A stretch of DNA of 64,000 nt, taken from assembly GCA_035295125.1 (NCBI GenBank), contig DATGJP010000055.1:1-64000 (forward strand), written 5' to 3'. Numbering within the stretch: position 1 is the stretch's first letter; every line of letters begins with the position of its first letter. Both the position numbers and the translations under genes were made by a program. Below the pieces are notes generated by a model. The model made no database searches. It worked only from the letters and a program-made list of their open reading frames with translations, and had not been told where the DNA came from. Below, in pieces: positions 62,166 to 64,000 of the stretch. The stretch is from JAICMB01 sp035295125. Lineage in GTDB: Bacteria > Acidobacteriota > Terriglobia > Bryobacterales > Bryobacteraceae.

Positions 62166-63165
62166 GCGCTTCAACCTTCGCCCACGCGGCTCCCGAATCG
62201 ATCGACTGCGCCGCCAGGCGCACGCCCTCCTGTACCGATTCGACGGCGCCGGCAGCCACCAGCGCGGCCGCGGAATTCACCAGCACGATGTCGCGCTGCG
62301 GGCCATCGCCGCCATGCAAAATGGCTTGGGCAATCGCGCTGTTCACTTCCTTATCGCCACCGCGCAAATCGGCGAGCTTGGCGCGCTCGACGCCGAACTG
62401 CTCCGGTGTCCAGGTCTCCTGATGGACGTTTCCACCGCAAACCTCGTACACCGTAGTCTCGCCCGTCGTCGTAACCTCGTCCAGCCCGTCCGAGCCGTGA
62501 ACCACGAAGGCCCGCTCCGGACCCAACCCCGCCAACGCCCGCGCCATCAGCCCGGCGGCACGCTGGGAAGGCGCGCCGATGAGCTGCCGGCTGGCCCGGG
62601 CGGGGTTCGTCAGCGGACCCAGCAGGTTGAAAACCGTCCGCATCTTCAATTCCAGCCTGACCGGGTGAGCATGTTTCATGGCCGGATGCATCAAGGGCGC
62701 GAACAGAAACCCGATTCCGTACCGGCGAATCGATTCCGCGGTGCCTTCCGGGGAAAGGGAAGGGTTGATTCCCATTGCTTCCAGGACATCGGCGCTTCCG
62801 CACTGGCTTGAGATTGAACGCGTGCCGTGCTTTGCCACCCGCACGCCGGCGCCTGCCACCACGAAAGCGGACACCGTCGAGATGTTGAACGTAGCCGGAC
62901 CGTCGGCGCCGCCAGTGCCGCAGGTGTCGAGCAGCGGCTCGCCTGCCTCGACCCGTTGTGAAGTCTCCCGCATCGCCCGCGCAAACCCCAGAAGCTCGTC
63001 CGAGGTTTCGCCCTTCATTCGCAACGCGACCAGAAATGCCGCGATCTGCGCGTTCGAAGCCTGCCCGCGCAGGATGGCCAGCATAGCCTCTCGCGCCTGC
63101 TCCGCGTTCAGGTTACGGCCTTCTGTAATGCAATGTAAAAACGGCAAAAGCATCCGAATTTTCAT
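62143..63165 (-). CDS. trpD: Anthranilate phosphoribosyltransferase
   Basis: This 340-residue enzyme has FLVALRMKGETSDELLGFAR, LLDTCGTGGADGPATFNIST with the PRPP-binding pattern, AKHGTRSISSQCGSADVLEA and FAPLMHPAMKHAHPVRLELK. It joins anthranilate to PRPP in tryptophan synthesis. No other trp gene is adjacent here. The 3' end overlaps the convergent gph gene. Confidence 0.95.
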   Translation of the reverse strand: MKIRMLLPFLHCITEGRNLNAEQAREAMLAILRGQASNAQIAAFLVALRMKGETSDELLGFARAMRETSQRVEAGEPLLDTCGTGGADGPATFNISTVSAFVVAGAGVRVAKHGTRSISSQCGSADVLEAMGINPSLSPEGTAESIRRYGIGFLFAPLMHPAMKHAHPVRLELKMRTVFNLLGPLTNPARASRQLIGAPSQRAAGLMARALAGLGPERAFVVHGSDGLDEVTTTGETTVYEVCGGNVHQETWTPEQFGVERAKLADLRGGDKEVNSAIAQAILHGGDGPQRDIVLVNSAAALVAAGAVESVQEGVRLAAQSIDSGAAWAKVEALRLFVLQ

Positions 63166-63222
63166 CTTCTCATGAACAACTTCCTCCCAGACGCCGGTTT
63201 TATGGAATCAGAGGATTTTGAC

Positions 63223-63342
63223 ATGGCATCCCTCATCCAGACCGCCATTCACTGGGCCACGCAGAACGATATCGTGATGCTCGGCCTCGCCTTGCTTCTG
63301 GTTTCTACCTGCGAAGCGCTTCGTAGGCTTGGTAAAGCGTAA
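63223..63342 (+). CDS. Possible 39-residue small membrane protein
   Basis: An ORF of 39 residues, with IVMLGLALLLVSTCEALRRL as a membrane-like helix, starts at ATG 63223 behind AGAGGA at 63209-63214, about 8 bases away. An upstream in-frame ATG at 63172 would extend it to 56 residues but has no ribosome site. It lies between divergent trpD and an ADOP permease. No family is recognised; short ORFs are often chance, so treat it as tentative. Confidence 0.4.
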   Translation: MASLIQTAIHWATQNDIVMLGLALLLVSTCEALRRLGKA

Positions 63343-63372
63343 CCCCCTTTCTCTGGTGCGCGTATCTAAGTC

Positions 63373-64000
63373 TTGCGCGCTTACCGGGTCCTCGTAAAAT
63401 CCCCCGCGTTCAGCCTGGCTGCGATCGCAGTTCTGGCGATTGGCATTGGCGCAAATACTGCCGTCTTTTCAGTTGTGAACCAGGTTTTGCTGCGTCCTTT
63501 ACCGTATAGCGATCCCGGACGTATCGTGGTGATTTCCCGCGCCAACGGAGGATTCAATTCCTCAATTCCCAGATTCATGTTCTGGAAGGAACACGCCCGG
63601 CTCGTCTCCGATATGAATGCCTCGGACGCTGGAGCCGGGATCGCTTTGGCGGGCGGCGACATGCCGGAACAGGTGATCGGGCAGCGCGTCTCGGCGGCCT
63701 ATTTCACTCTTTTCGGCGCGGTTCCCGCAGCGGGGCGGCTGTTTACGGACGCCGAAGACCGGCCCGGCGGACCGAAGGTCGCAGTGCTGTCCCATCGCCT
63801 TTGGACACGACGATTTGCCTCCGACCGGTCGGTTGTCGGACAGCGCCTGATCCTTGGAGGCGAAGGATTCACGATCCTGGGCGTTCTGTCCGCGGGATTT
63901 GAGCCCTATCGCTCAGCCGACGTTTTCCTGCCCCTCCAGGCGGACGCCAATAGCACGAACCAGGCTGGATTCCTCGGTGTCACGGCGCGGCTGCGGCCCG
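63373..64000 (+). CDS. ADOP family (MacB-like) permease, cut by right edge
   Basis: The open frame starts at TTG 63373 behind an in-frame TAA at 63367 and encodes the first 209 residues. It begins LRAYRVLVKSPAFSLAAI and shows the MacB helix AVLAIGIGANTAVFSVVNQV, then LLRPLPYSDPGRIVVISR and a periplasmic part with VLSHRLWTRRFASDRSVVG. The charged N-terminal domain seen in the 31520 copy is missing, which is a common ADOP variant. No regulator gene is visible in the remaining sequence. Confidence 0.9.
   Translation, partial: MRAYRVLVKSPAFSLAAIAVLAIGIGANTAVFSVVNQVLLRPLPYSDPGRIVVISRANGGFNSSIPRFMFWKEHARLVSDMNASDAGAGIALAGGDMPEQVIGQRVSAAYFTLFGAVPAAGRLFTDAEDRPGGPKVAVLSHRLWTRRFASDRSVVGQRLILGGEGFTILGVLSAGFEPYRSADVFLPLQADANSTNQAGFLGVTARLRP

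Overview
The window reads as chromosomal DNA of an acidobacterium, most likely of the Bryobacterales/Solibacter type. The basis is the gene content: ADOP-type MacB-like permeases (one complete, one cut at the right edge) with a PadR regulator, an NHL-repeat protein with a C-terminal TIGR03437-type domain, a VWFA-related TIGR03436-type protein, FecR and CsgG-like proteins, and many periplasmic hydrolases. G+C looks to be about 60%. I see no rRNA, tRNA, CRISPR array, prophage or insertion sequence.

Layout. 0-2.3 kb (minus): a GMC oxidoreductase cut by the left edge and its small Tat-dependent subunit, a creatininase-like protein and a dihaem-type cytochrome c. 2.5-6.6 kb: a large NHL-repeat protein facing an HpnB-like glycosyltransferase. 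6.7-12.8 kb: an acyl-CoA carboxylase carboxyltransferase, AtuA split into two ORFs, a crotonase and an M28 peptidase, the last four joined by ATGA overlaps. 12.9-17.9 kb: a FecR protein with a clear terminator, an M14 peptidase and a frameshifted sulfatase. 18-23.1 kb: a 1081-residue BTAD/AAA/TPR regulator, a berberine-bridge-type flavoprotein and a VOC protein. 23.3-25.9 kb (minus): an overlapping operon of ABC ATPase, ABC-2 permease, ECF sigma factor and a membrane protein. 26.5-28 kb: a small unknown protein and a kynureninase-like enzyme. 28-31.4 kb: an NtrYX-like two-component pair. 31.5-34.5 kb: an ADOP permease convergent with padR.

34.7-41.6 kb is the core translation and export block: ffh, rpsP, khpA, rimM, trmD, rplS, rnhB, a small membrane protein and three tandem signal peptidase I genes. 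41.9-51.1 kb: a sigma factor fused to a membrane domain, a gamma-glutamyltransferase-like protein, a two-component pair, and CsgG-like and Ser/Thr kinase genes. 51.1-56.4 kb: the leuA-leuB-leuC-leuD operon with a coupled VOC gene and a divergent LysR regulator. 56.4-63.3 kb: a frameshifted VWFA protein, a SurA-like isomerase, CsbD, purC-cvpA-gph and trpD.

Two features stand out. A family of imperfect palindromes (core GGCAGGCGGTTTCGCCTGCC) is scattered between genes, and one complete twin copy lies in frame inside trmD, giving the enzyme about 23 extra residues. Two genes (sulfatase, VWFA protein) are each broken by a single base in a short A run, which may be real decay or sequence error.
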